DNA of 64,000 nucleotides. Source: Desulfobulbus oralis. GTDB lineage: Bacteria; Desulfobacterota; Desulfobulbia; Desulfobulbales; Desulfobulbaceae. Each line of letters starts with the position of its first letter. The stretch's first letter is position 1. The position numbers and the translations under genes are program-made. The stretch is from the NCBI RefSeq assembly GCF_002952055.1, contig NZ_CP021255.1, positions 2,173,501-2,237,500 on the forward strand. The letters are read 5' to 3'. The notes under the pieces are model-generated. The model saw only the letters and a program-made list of their open reading frames with translations, had not been told where the DNA came from and made no database searches. Of this stretch, positions 1-7,980 are shown in pieces.

Positions 1-47
1 TATAAGCCTGCCCTCCCTGACTCTGCACCCCTTGCCCCGTCCCGCGC

Positions 48-1451
48 TCAGGCCCCGGTTGCGGCACTGCCGGACTGCTCCGCGTCCGGCCTGTCATTTT
101 CGACCTCGGTCTGCCCGGCCAGGGCCTCTGCCCCCGAGGCCGCACTCCCTGCCGCTTCCGTCCCGGACAGTATCGGAGACGCCACCTCGCGGGCACGTTC
201 CTGCACCACTCTGACAACCGCTTCGTCCGCCTTGAGCAGCCGGACCAGCTCGTTGGTATCGCTTTCGGCCAGCATGGCAGCGGTCAGAATGCCGCCGGCA
301 AAGAGCCGGTCCGCCAGATTTTCATCAATGCCCTGCACCAGCAGCAGGCTGCGGTAGCCCGGATTTTCCAGATTGGTGTACCGCTGCTGACTCTTCACGT
401 CAATGCGCCAGCCCAAAAGCCGGTAGGCCAGCCGCACGTTCTGGCCCTGCCGGCCGATGGCCAGGGAAAGCTGATCATCCGGCACCACCACCAGGAGCGT
501 CTTGTGCTCGTCATCCACCTCCACCATGTTCACCTGGGCCGGGGCCAGGGCATTGCACACATACTTCACCGGATCCGGACTCCAGGGCACGATGTCGATG
601 CGCTCGCCCTGCAGCTCCTGGACCACGTTCTGCACGCGGGAGCCCTTGAGGCCCACGCAGGCGCCCACCGGGTCCACATCCGACTCCAACGAGGACACGG
701 CAATCTTGGCCCGAAAGCCCGGGTCGCGACTCACACCCATGATCTTGACCGTACCCTCCGCAATCTCCGGCACCTCCAGCTCGAAAAGTTTGACCAGAAA
801 TTCGTTGCAGGTCCGGCTCAGGATAAGCTGGGCGTCGCGGTAGCGGGAGCGGCCCTGCGCCTCCTCCTCCGCCAGCTCGCTGCGGCTCCGGCGCACCTGC
901 TGCAGATAGGCGCGAATGCGGTCGCCCTGCTTGTAGGTACGCTGTTTCAGGATCTGGCCGTCCCGCGGCAGGAGCGCGTCGGTGCGGCCCAGGTTGACGA
1001 TCATGTCGCCGCGTTCGAAGCGCTGGACAATGCCGTTCACCACCGTGCCCTCCCGGTCGCGGTACATCTCGTACACCACTTCCCGCTCGGCCTCGCGCAT
1101 GCGGTGGATGATGACCTGCTTGGCCGACTGGGCGGCAATGCGGCCCAGTTCCGAGATATCGGTCAGCCGCTCGCCGATATCGTCATCCAGCCCGGCTTCC
1201 GGGTCACGTCGTCTCGCCTCTTCCAGGGAAATCTCCCGGGCCTCGTTGACCACCTTTTCCACCACCGTGCGGTACTGAAAGACCTCGACCTCGCCCAGCT
1301 CATCGTTGTACTGCACTTCGATATCGCGCTGCCCGCCGTACTTTTTCTTGACCGCCGAGCGTACCGCCTCTTCAATGGCATCAATCAACAGGTCCCGGTC
1401 TATGCCCTTGTCCCGACAAATCTGGTCAACAATCCTGCGTAAATTCTCCAT
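48..1451 (-). CDS. nusA: Transcription termination/antitermination factor NusA
   Basis: NusA binds RNA polymerase and nascent RNA and modulates pausing, termination and antitermination. The 467-residue product has the usual order: N-terminal polymerase-binding domain (starting MENLRRIVDQIC), an S1 domain (VNGIVQRFERGDMIVNLG), then two KH domains (VGACVGLKGSRVQ; AIGRQGQNVRLA) and one helix-hairpin-helix-like segment (LLVQGIDENLADRL). It is a little shorter than E. coli NusA (495 aa). ATG at 1451 was chosen because family homology begins there; the frame stays open upstream to a GTG at 1487, but those 12 residues are not conserved in type. It follows rimP by about 60 bp on the same strand, the classic rimP-nusA-infB order; infB would lie beyond the window edge. 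Confidence 0.96.
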   Translation of the reverse strand: MENLRRIVDQICRDKGIDRDLLIDAIEEAVRSAVKKKYGGQRDIEVQYNDELGEVEVFQYRTVVEKVVNEAREISLEEARRRDPEAGLDDDIGERLTDISELGRIAAQSAKQVIIHRMREAEREVVYEMYRDREGTVVNGIVQRFERGDMIVNLGRTDALLPRDGQILKQRTYKQGDRIRAYLQQVRRSRSELAEEEAQGRSRYRDAQLILSRTCNEFLVKLFELEVPEIAEGTVKIMGVSRDPGFRAKIAVSSLESDVDPVGACVGLKGSRVQNVVQELQGERIDIVPWSPDPVKYVCNALAPAQVNMVEVDDEHKTLLVVVPDDQLSLAIGRQGQNVRLAYRLLGWRIDVKSQQRYTNLENPGYRSLLLVQGIDENLADRLFAGGILTAAMLAESDTNELVRLLKADEAVVRVVQERAREVASPILSGTEAAGSAASGAEALAGQTEVENDRPDAEQSGSAATGA

Positions 1452-1511
1452 GCCCGCCATATACATCACCCCTGCCCCAGCGCTCACCCGCGCCGGGCCG
1501 CATTCGCTCCT

Positions 1512-2015
1512 TCAATCCAGAGTCAGACGCGCCCTGGCAATCTGTTCCATGCGCAGCCCGAGTTTTTCCTTGTTGTCCATCAAAAGCGCTATCTCCCCGT
1601 TCTCAAGGCCCAAAAGCGTCCCGGTCAGGGTCTTGCCCTGTCCCTCGTCCCGGTGCAGCCTGAGACGCACCCGCCTGCCGGCAAAGCGGACGAAGTCCTC
1701 CGGCTTTCTGAGCGGCCGCTCCAGCCCCGGCGACGACACCTCCAGGGTGTAGGCATGCCTGATCAGCGCCTCCTCTTCCAGCCAGTCGTCCAGCCTGCGG
1801 CTCACAGCCGCGCAGTCGTCCACCGTGACGCCGCCTGCCCTGTCGATAAAGAATCTGAGCACCCAGCGCTGCCCTTCGAGACGGAACTGGGTCTCCACCA
1901 GCTCCATGCCCAGAGCCGCCACCAAAGGGCCGGCCTGGGCGGCAATCCTGCTTACAAGGGGATCGGACACATTTGCCTGCACAGCCTGACCCTGATCTTC
2001 GACTCCGGTTTCCAT
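1512..2015 (-). CDS. rimP: Ribosome maturation factor RimP
   Basis: RimP is needed for 30S subunit maturation. The 167-residue product shows the family core (LVAALGMELVETQFRLEGQRWVL... then SRRLDDWLEEE and LEVSSPGLERPLRKPEDFVRFAGRRV) followed by the small SH3-like C-terminal domain. Start ATG 2015 is chosen because the longer open frame (to 2072) would run back through a strong terminator hairpin (2048-2074) that belongs to the upstream tRNA gene. No convincing Shine-Dalgarno is visible, so a start a few codons later cannot be excluded. It is cotranscribed with nusA; its promoter is not obvious and it may depend partly on read-through from the tRNA unit. Confidence 0.9.
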   Translation of the reverse strand: METGVEDQGQAVQANVSDPLVSRIAAQAGPLVAALGMELVETQFRLEGQRWVLRFFIDRAGGVTVDDCAAVSRRLDDWLEEEALIRHAYTLEVSSPGLERPLRKPEDFVRFAGRRVRLRLHRDEGQGKTLTGTLLGLENGEIALLMDNKEKLGLRMEQIARARLTLD

Positions 2016-2047
2016 GCGCCTACAACGGGAAGTGGTGGGCGCAACAG

Positions 2048-2074
2048 CAAAAAAAAAGCGGGCAAAGCCCACTT
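2048..2074 (-). terminator. Intrinsic terminator of the tRNA-Gly unit
   Basis: Read on the minus strand: GTGGGC-TTT-GCCCGC followed by nine T residues. It lies directly downstream of the tRNA-Gly gene and upstream of rimP, so it should release most tRNA transcripts before rimP. Confidence 0.8.
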
Positions 2075-2130
2075 TTCAGCAAACTGCAGAATGGATTGCA
2101 GAAACGGACAGGAACAGGCCCGTGTTTCTG

Positions 2131-2206
2131 TGGAGCGGGCGACGGGGGTCGAACCCGCGACCCCAAGCTTGGGAAGCTTGTGCTCTGCCAACTGAGCTAC
2201 ACCCGC
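2131..2206 (-). tRNA. tRNA-Gly (anticodon CCC)
   Basis: A 76-nt cloverleaf with encoded CCA. The acceptor strand begins GCGGGTG and pairs with CGCCCGC before TCCA. The D arm reads AGCTCAGTTGGCAGAGC. The anticodon stem CAAGC/GCTTG encloses loop TTCCCAA, giving anticodon CCC (reads GGG, glycine). The T arm GCGGGTTCGAACCCCGT contains TTCGA. It is a single-gene unit with its own promoter and terminator. Confidence 0.95.
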
Positions 2207-2229
2207 ACCCCATTCCTGAAAATTGGGGC

Positions 2230-2258
2230 AGCATACGGTATCGCTCGTGAAATGTCAA
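2230..2258 (-). promoter_or_regulatory. Sigma-70-type promoter of tRNA-Gly
   Basis: On the minus strand a perfect -35 TTGACA (2253-2258) and a -10 TATGCT (2230-2235) are separated by exactly 17 bp. The predicted start lies about 15 bp before the mature tRNA 5' end, as expected for a tRNA promoter. Confidence 0.8.
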
Positions 2259-2334
2259 GCGGCAACACAGGGGAAAGCAGAGTTCCCCGGCCCTGCGGCA
2301 GGAGGCAGGGGTCCGTCCAAAGTGCGTAAGCTGC

Positions 2335-2362
2335 TTTACAGCAGCACCGCGCACGGTATAAT
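2335..2362 (+). promoter_or_regulatory. Sigma-70-type promoter placing the transcription start at or next to an ATG
   Basis: -35 TTTACA (2335-2340), 16 bp spacer, consensus -10 TATAAT (2357-2362). Transcription would begin around 2368-2370, and the nucleotidyltransferase ATG is at 2370, so the mRNA is predicted to have little or no leader. No Shine-Dalgarno is seen in front of this ATG, which agrees. Confidence 0.65.
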
Positions 2363-2369
2363 CCCGGGC

Positions 2370-5051
2370 ATGGAACTGATCACGACCCATACGCACACGG
2401 ATTTTGACAGTCTGGCAGCCATGATTGCGGCCAAGCGCCTCTATCCGGAAGCCGCCCTGGTGCTCCCCGGCCCGCCCGGAGACAAGGTACGGCGCTATCT
2501 GAGCCGGGAATTCGACAACCTCTACCTGTTCAGCCAACCGGGCGACATCGACCTGCCCGCGGTGCAGCGGCTGGTACTGGTGGGGACCCGGCAGGCCGGA
2601 CAGCTCGGTTCTCTGGCCGCCTGCCTGAGCAATCCAGGCCTTGAACTCCACGTGTACGACCACCATCCACCCCATGAGGGCGACATCCGGGCCCAGGTGG
2701 AGCACGTGGCGCCCTATGGCGCCACCAGCACCCTGATGGTCAGGCTGATCCGCGGGCAGCACCTGGTGCTCACGCCCTGGGAAGCGACCCTGATGGCGCT
2801 CGGCATCTACGACAGCACCGGTGCCTTTCTCGCGCCCGGCACCAACCGGGAGGATCTGCGCACCGCCTCCTGGCTCCTTGGGCAGGGTGCACACCTGGAG
2901 ACGATCGCCCGCTATTTTTCCCGGGCCCTCACGGAGCGGCAGGCGGAACTGCTTGCCCAGTTGCAGAAGAACAGCGCCCCCTATGTCATCCATGGCATAC
3001 GGGTAGTGATCACCTGGCTCGAATCCCGGGAGTACATCGACGACGCGCAGACCCTGCTGCAGCGGGTCATGAACATGGATGGCCTGGAAGTGCTCTTCGC
3101 CTTCATGACGATACGCGGCGCCCTGCACTTCCTCTGCCGCAGCAATCTGCCGGAGATCAACGCCGCTGCCATTGCCCGCTCCTTTGGCGGCAGCGGTCAG
3201 GCTGCCGAAGCCGTTGCCAGCATTCCGGACATGACCCGGGAAGAAGCCGAGGAAAAACTGCTGCGGCTGCTGCAGGGCAGCGTCAGGCCAAAGGATCGGG
3301 CCGGCGAACTGATGAGTACGCCGGTCATCGCGGTCACGGCCGGCGTGACGCTCAGCGAGGCCGCCGAGATGCTGACCCGCTACAATTTCACCGTGCTGCC
3401 GGTGGTGCAGTTGCCAGGCAGCCCGGATGGCAGCGTGCCGCCCACCGGCCTTTTGGGCATGATCTCACGGACGGTGGTGGAAAAGGCCATTTACCACGCC
3501 CTGGGCAAGGCGCCGGTCTCCGAATACATGACCACGGGCCTTGCCGCGCTGTCCGAAGACTCCGGTCTGGCGGACATCATCGACATCATGGTGGCCAACC
3601 GGCAACGGCTCATTCCGGTGCTGCGCGGGGAGGCGCTGACAGGCGTCATCACCCGCACCGACCTTCTGAGCCTCCTGGTGGACGACCCCGGCAATGTCTC
3701 GCCCGACCTGCTCCGGGCCGACCGGCATCCGTCGATCAGGCGCGGCAGAAATCTGAGCGATCTCATGGTGCGCCGGCTGTCCCGGGATGCCATCGTGCTG
3801 CTCCGCGAACTCGGCGAAACCGCGAAGACACAGGGCTGCCAGGCCTTCGTGGTGGGCGGTTTCGTGCGCGATCTGTTGCTGGGCCACAGCAACCTGGACA
3901 TCGACATTGTGGTGGAGGGCAACGGCATTGCCTTTGCCGGTGCCTTCGCCAGGATCAAAGGCGGCATTGTCCGCCCGCACCTCAAGTTCAACACCGCCAC
4001 CGTCGTGCTGCCGGATGGCCTGCGCATCGACGTGGCCACCGCCCGCCTGGAATACTACGAGCATCCGGTGGCCCTGCCCACAGTGGCGGTGGGCTCCATC
4101 AAGCGCGACCTGCACCGCCGCGACTTCACCATCAACGCCATGGCCATTGCCCTGAATCCGGAACGCTTCGGCACCCTGGCGGATTTCTACAATTCCCAGA
4201 ACGACCTGATGGCGCATCGCATTCAGGTGCTGCACAACCTGAGCTTTGTGGAAGACCCGACCCGGATTTACCGGGCCATCCGCTTTGAAAGCCGGCTGGG
4301 CTTCCATATCACCCGCAACTCCGAACGCCTGATCCGCAACGCCATCCGGCTGGGGCTGCCGCGGCAGATCGAGGGCCTGCGCTGCCTGCACGAGCTGCGC
4401 CTCATTCTGAGCGAGGACAATCCCATTCCGGCGCTCAGGCGCATGGAGGATTTCCAGCTCTTTCCCTTCCTCTGGCCAGGTCTGGCGCAGCCCTTCAAAA
4501 TCGGCCGCCGCGTGCTCCATGTCCTGGGCATGGCCCGGGAGGCCATTGCCTGGTTCCGCCTGCTCCAGGACAACACGCCGCTGGAACAGTGGCTGGTCTA
4601 TATGCTGACCCTGAGCTGCGGCCGCACCACGGCTGAACTGGACAGCCTGTGCCAGAGGCTGGACATGCCGGAAAGACAGCGTCTGAGCCTCCTGTGCCAG
4701 AAGGAAAAGGCCGAAGCTCTGGAGCAGGAGCTGTTCAGACATCCGGAAATGCCGCCGAGCGCCAGCTACTGGCCCCTCAGGGCGCTGAGCGAGGAGGCCC
4801 TGCTGTACCTGCGGGCCATTGCGCGCAAACGAGCCATCATCAACCGGATCGCCCACTTCGTCACCCGCCTGCGCGGCATGAAACCCCTGGTGGACGGCGC
4901 TGGTCTGAAAGCCCTGGGCTACCGGCCCGGGCCACAGTTCAGCGTCATGCACAAGAGTCTCCTGACGCACCAGTTCGACGGCGAAATCCGCACGCGGGAC
5001 GAAGCCGAAAGCTTTCTGGCGCGCGAGTATCCGCTGCCCGGCCGCAAATGA
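2370..5051 (+). CDS. tRNA nucleotidyltransferase (CCA- or A-adding) with DHH and CBS domains
   Basis: This 893-residue protein would add or repair 3' CCA (or the terminal A) on tRNAs. The N-terminal third is a DHH-type phosphoesterase domain (HTDFDS near residue 9; later YDHHPP). Two CBS motifs follow (AGELMSTPVIAVT...; VSEYMTTGLAALS...). The C-terminal half is a class II nucleotidyltransferase/poly(A) polymerase: VVGGFVRDLLL with the catalytic DIDIVV, then RRDFTINAMA and FVEDPTRIYRAIRFE. This four-part layout is known from deltaproteobacteria, Aquifex and cyanobacteria, where CC-adding and A-adding activities may sit in separate enzymes; which one this is cannot be told from the sequence. 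ATG 2370 is favoured because homology begins there and a strong promoter ends just before it. Confidence 0.92.
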   Translation: MELITTHTHTDFDSLAAMIAAKRLYPEAALVLPGPPGDKVRRYLSREFDNLYLFSQPGDIDLPAVQRLVLVGTRQAGQLGSLAACLSNPGLELHVYDHHPPHEGDIRAQVEHVAPYGATSTLMVRLIRGQHLVLTPWEATLMALGIYDSTGAFLAPGTNREDLRTASWLLGQGAHLETIARYFSRALTERQAELLAQLQKNSAPYVIHGIRVVITWLESREYIDDAQTLLQRVMNMDGLEVLFAFMTIRGALHFLCRSNLPEINAAAIARSFGGSGQAAEAVASIPDMTREEAEEKLLRLLQGSVRPKDRAGELMSTPVIAVTAGVTLSEAAEMLTRYNFTVLPVVQLPGSPDGSVPPTGLLGMISRTVVEKAIYHALGKAPVSEYMTTGLAALSEDSGLADIIDIMVANRQRLIPVLRGEALTGVITRTDLLSLLVDDPGNVSPDLLRADRHPSIRRGRNLSDLMVRRLSRDAIVLLRELGETAKTQGCQAFVVGGFVRDLLLGHSNLDIDIVVEGNGIAFAGAFARIKGGIVRPHLKFNTATVVLPDGLRIDVATARLEYYEHPVALPTVAVGSIKRDLHRRDFTINAMAIALNPERFGTLADFYNSQNDLMAHRIQVLHNLSFVEDPTRIYRAIRFESRLGFHITRNSERLIRNAIRLGLPRQIEGLRCLHELRLILSEDNPIPALRRMEDFQLFPFLWPGLAQPFKIGRRVLHVLGMAREAIAWFRLLQDNTPLEQWLVYMLTLSCGRTTAELDSLCQRLDMPERQRLSLLCQKEKAEALEQELFRHPEMPPSASYWPLRALSEEALLYLRAIARKRAIINRIAHFVTRLRGMKPLVDGAGLKALGYRPGPQFSVMHKSLLTHQFDGEIRTRDEAESFLAREYPLPGRK

Positions 5052-5090
5052 AAATCCGCCCATCTCATCCCAACCGCATCAGGACCCGTT

Positions 5091-5717
5091 ATGCACCTTG
5101 ACCCGGAATTTCTGCTGAGACTGCTCATTTCCGCCCCGCCACTGCTCCTGGCCCTGAGCCTGCACGAGCTGGCCCACGGCTATGTGGCCCTGCAACTGGG
5201 CGATCCCACCGCCAAACAGGCCGGCCGCCTGACCATGAATCCACTGAAACACCTGGATATTCTGGGCGTTCTGGCCTTTATCTTTTTCAATGTCGGCTGG
5301 GCCAAACCGGTGCCGGTCGATCCGCGCTACTTCAGGAATCCGCAAAAAGACATGCTGGCCGTAGCGCTGGCCGGCCCGGCCGCCAACGTGGCCCTGGCCA
5401 TTGCCAGCGCCATCCTCCTGCGCCTGCTGACGGCCCTGGACCCCGGACAGCCGGGCTATGCGCTGACCATTCTGCTGCTCCTCCTGAAAAGCAGCGTCTG
5501 GATCAACGTGATGCTCGCAATCTTCAATCTGTTGCCGATCCCGCCCCTGGACGGCTCCCGCATTCTGATGGGAGTCTTGCCCCCCAGCGCGGCATACAGG
5601 TTCGCCGGACTGGAACCCTACGGCATTATTCTGGTGCTGGTCCTGTTCTACCTGGGCATCATCGGCAAAATCATTATGCCCATCATCCAGACTCTCGCGA
5701 AACTCCTCCAGGGTTGA
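5091..5717 (+). CDS. Site-2 protease family (M50) membrane metalloprotease
   Basis: A small 208-residue intramembrane zinc protease of the YwhC/FtsH-independent M50 group. The zinc motif HELAH is at residues 25-29 inside the first hydrophobic helix (LALSLHELAHGYVALQLGD). The second active-site element, NLLPIPPLDGSRIL, supplies the conserved Asp. About five or six hydrophobic segments are visible and there is no PDZ domain, so it is the short form. It starts 39 bp after the nucleotidyltransferase stop and is probably cotranscribed. Substrate unknown. Confidence 0.9.
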   Translation: MHLDPEFLLRLLISAPPLLLALSLHELAHGYVALQLGDPTAKQAGRLTMNPLKHLDILGVLAFIFFNVGWAKPVPVDPRYFRNPQKDMLAVALAGPAANVALAIASAILLRLLTALDPGQPGYALTILLLLLKSSVWINVMLAIFNLLPIPPLDGSRILMGVLPPSAAYRFAGLEPYGIILVLVLFYLGIIGKIIMPIIQTLAKLLQG

Positions 5718-5849
5718 AGACCAGGCAGGGCAGATTCTCATTGCCAAGGCACCACCCAGGGTGAGCAAAGGTGAAAGGGACAGGGCGGGATTCTGGGGGG
5801 AGTTGGCAGCGCCAAATCCGACTACTGTGCCCGGACTGCTGATCACCAG

Positions 5850-6652
5850 GCCCGCGCAAGACCAAAGATGCCGCGCCACGACCGCTTGCATGAGCCGCTT
5901 TGATCTGGTCACCGGGGTCGACGAGAAGCTCCGTAGCGACTGGTCTCCTGTGCAAATTGCAGGGCGTATTCGCCTGGACTATCCAGAGGGATCAAACCAT
6001 GCGCATCAAAGGGAGAGCATCTACCGCTGGATCTACGCTGCCGCACAGCCTGGAGATACAAGCCATCGCCATTTGCGCCGCGCCTACCGCCGCCGCAGGC
6101 GGCAAAGCAGGTACGACCGGGGAGAGGCCGGTTGCCCGGGCGTATCAATATGGCCCGGCGGCCGCAGCCTGTTGCCGGCAAAACCCGCTGGGGAGTGGAG
6201 GCGGATTTGGTCTGTGCTGCAGGAGGCCAGGCAGCGCTGCCCAGTTGCAAGGAGCGCACAAATCGGTTTTGGTGCTGACCAGGCTTGAGAACAAGACGGC
6301 CGCTGCTTCGGGCGAGGCGCTTGTGCCGCGTTTGTGCGAGCTGCCACCAGAGCTGCGGCAAACTCTGACGCTTGATAACGGTTCGGAAAAGGCCGGGTTC
6401 AGGGAGCTGGAGCGGACAGGCCTCACGCGCCTCCTTGTGCAGGCCACATTCGCCCTGGCAGCGCGGCAGCAACGAGAACGAAGGTGGCCTCTTGCGACCG
6501 TACTGCCCAAGGGGCATCAGCTTGCGCAAGATCACGGAAGACTGCTCAGGAACATAGCAAAACGGCTGAATGAGCGGCCTCGAAAATGGTCCACCTACCA
6601 GACTTCAGTTGAAGTTTTTAACCCTGCCCTCACCGGTGCACTTGCAATTTGA
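5850..6652 (+). pseudogene. Decayed IS30-family transposase (copy 1)
   Basis: Pieces of an IS30-type transposase can be read in shifting frames. First DEKLRSDWSPVQIAGRIRL followed by ESIYRWIYA. Then a frame change to a piece with LVLTRLENKTAAASGEALV and LTLDNGSE. Then more shifts to SPWQRGSNENEGGL, and finally NERPRK...YQT.VEVFNPALTGALAI. Several frameshifts separate them, so it is dead. The same 3' end recurs at 14162 and 63341. No clear terminal inverted repeats or target duplication were found. Confidence 0.8.
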
Positions 6653-6677
6653 ATGCATCGGCCTGCCCACGGGACAT

Positions 6678-7547
6678 CTACTGCAGTTTTTTCGCCACCA
6701 AAAACCGAGACCCGCCATACGGAAAATTGACACCCTGGCGGATAAGAATCAATTCACATGCCATAATGCGACTCAAAAAGGTGTCCCAAGTTTTGGGCAA
6801 AGTCAGCTCGCAAGTCGACTCTGCCTTTTTACAGACATGTCCTTTCAGGCGGGAGAGCAGCAAGGCAGGCAACAGCAGGCTAACAAACGAGGTAGAACGG
6901 AGCACTTGGAAGCCCGCTCCTTCCACCTTGGCCCGCAAATCCGCAGCAGCATAGCGTCGCACATGACAGGCAGCCTCATCCACCGCGCTCCACAAGAACA
7001 TATGCTGCGGCACAGTGATAAGCAGCCCTCCTCCTGGTCTGAGTGCCTGAAAAATCTGCCCAAGCACTCGTTCGTCCTCTTCGATGTGCTCCAGGACATC
7101 AAAAATACCTATGACGTCAAACTCATCGACAAAGGGAATATCGCGTGCATCCATCTGCATCAGTTCGGCGGCAGGCAAACGCCGGGCGGCAAAACGCAGC
7201 CCTTTCGTAAACACCTCGCTGCCCACCAGCCGTATCCCCGGATTGGCGGCCCCAATACCAGACAATACAAATCCCGTGCCACAGCCGACCTCAAAAAAAG
7301 ATTGGGCTTGGGGAAAATAGGTTCGCAAGGCCCAAAGGATAAGCTGGTTGCGGCTGCGAAACCAAAAGCTGCCCTGCTCAAGCCCCGCCAGCTCCTCAAA
7401 GGCCTCCGCATAGAAACCAGCTCCCCCCTGCGCTAATTCCGGGGCAAAGGCAGGGCGGCCGTCGAGCATCTTAGCCTGCCAGCCACAGGAGGGACAGCGC
7501 CAATGGCAGGAGGTAAAGCATGCCGCGCATTGCAAACACCGTTTCAT
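6678..7547 (-). CDS. Class I SAM-dependent methyltransferase with N-terminal zinc ribbon
   Basis: 289 residues. The first 25 residues carry a Cys-rich ribbon (CLQC, then CHWRCPSCG). The Rossmann methyltransferase core follows: motif I FFEVGCGTGFVLSGI, acidic loop LVGSEV, motif DVIGIFDVLEHIEEDE and the post-core LRPGGGLLITVPQ. The C-terminal third contains a hydrophobic segment (FVSLLLPALLLSRL). Members of this group sit in lipid or surface-polysaccharide gene sets and often accompany GtrA or glycosyltransferases, as here (GtrA 32 bp upstream). Substrate cannot be assigned. The stop codon lies about 25 bp from the end of the IS30 wreck. Confidence 0.85.
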   Translation of the reverse strand: MKRCLQCAACFTSCHWRCPSCGWQAKMLDGRPAFAPELAQGGAGFYAEAFEELAGLEQGSFWFRSRNQLILWALRTYFPQAQSFFEVGCGTGFVLSGIGAANPGIRLVGSEVFTKGLRFAARRLPAAELMQMDARDIPFVDEFDVIGIFDVLEHIEEDERVLGQIFQALRPGGGLLITVPQHMFLWSAVDEAACHVRRYAAADLRAKVEGAGFQVLRSTSFVSLLLPALLLSRLKGHVCKKAESTCELTLPKTWDTFLSRIMACELILIRQGVNFPYGGSRFLVAKKLQ

Positions 7548-7579
7548 TGTCTTTAAAATTTAAAAATTTAAGAAAATTG

Positions 7580-7933
7580 CTATCGAAAAACGTAAAATTT
7601 AAAGGTCAAGAAAAGAAACCCTGCCACCGTTATAATAGAAAAGGCTTGAACTAATTGATGTGAATATTTCATAACATCAACAAAAAGAAAAAGAATCAAG
7701 AAGTTCAATATATATCCAAAAAAATGCGCTACAACATATCTTATTCCTATATAAGTAATACTTCCAACACAAGAGAAAATGAATCTTTTTGCACAAAAGA
7801 ATCCTACAAATACTCCTAACCCATAAAGCATTGTCATTGTTAATTTTGGAGTTAATCCAAAACTTATCAACAACAAATAAAGAATATATCCGCCAATATT
7901 ATTTATTATGCCCAATATTCCATATCGGGCCAA
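7580..7933 (-). CDS. GtrA-family polytopic membrane protein
   Basis: A 117-residue protein with four hydrophobic helices and the GtrA signature spacing (GILGIINNIGGYILYLLLISFG ... GVFVGFFCAKRFIF ... FFGYILNFLILFLFV ... AGFLFLTFKFYVFR). GtrA proteins are thought to help move polyprenyl-linked sugars across the membrane. Codons are strikingly AT-rich compared with the rest of the window. The only start in frame is a TTG at 7933; the reading frame continues a few codons upstream (a GTATGGTTTAAACAG context) without ATG or GTG, so the start is weak or damaged. Confidence 0.75.
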   Translation of the reverse strand: MARYGILGIINNIGGYILYLLLISFGLTPKLTMTMLYGLGVFVGFFCAKRFIFSCVGSITYIGIRYVVAHFFGYILNFLILFLFVDVMKYSHQLVQAFSIITVAGFLFLTFKFYVFR

Positions 7934-7980
7934 CTGTTTAAACCATACCCTCTACATATTTTATGCTACCTTTATAGAAG

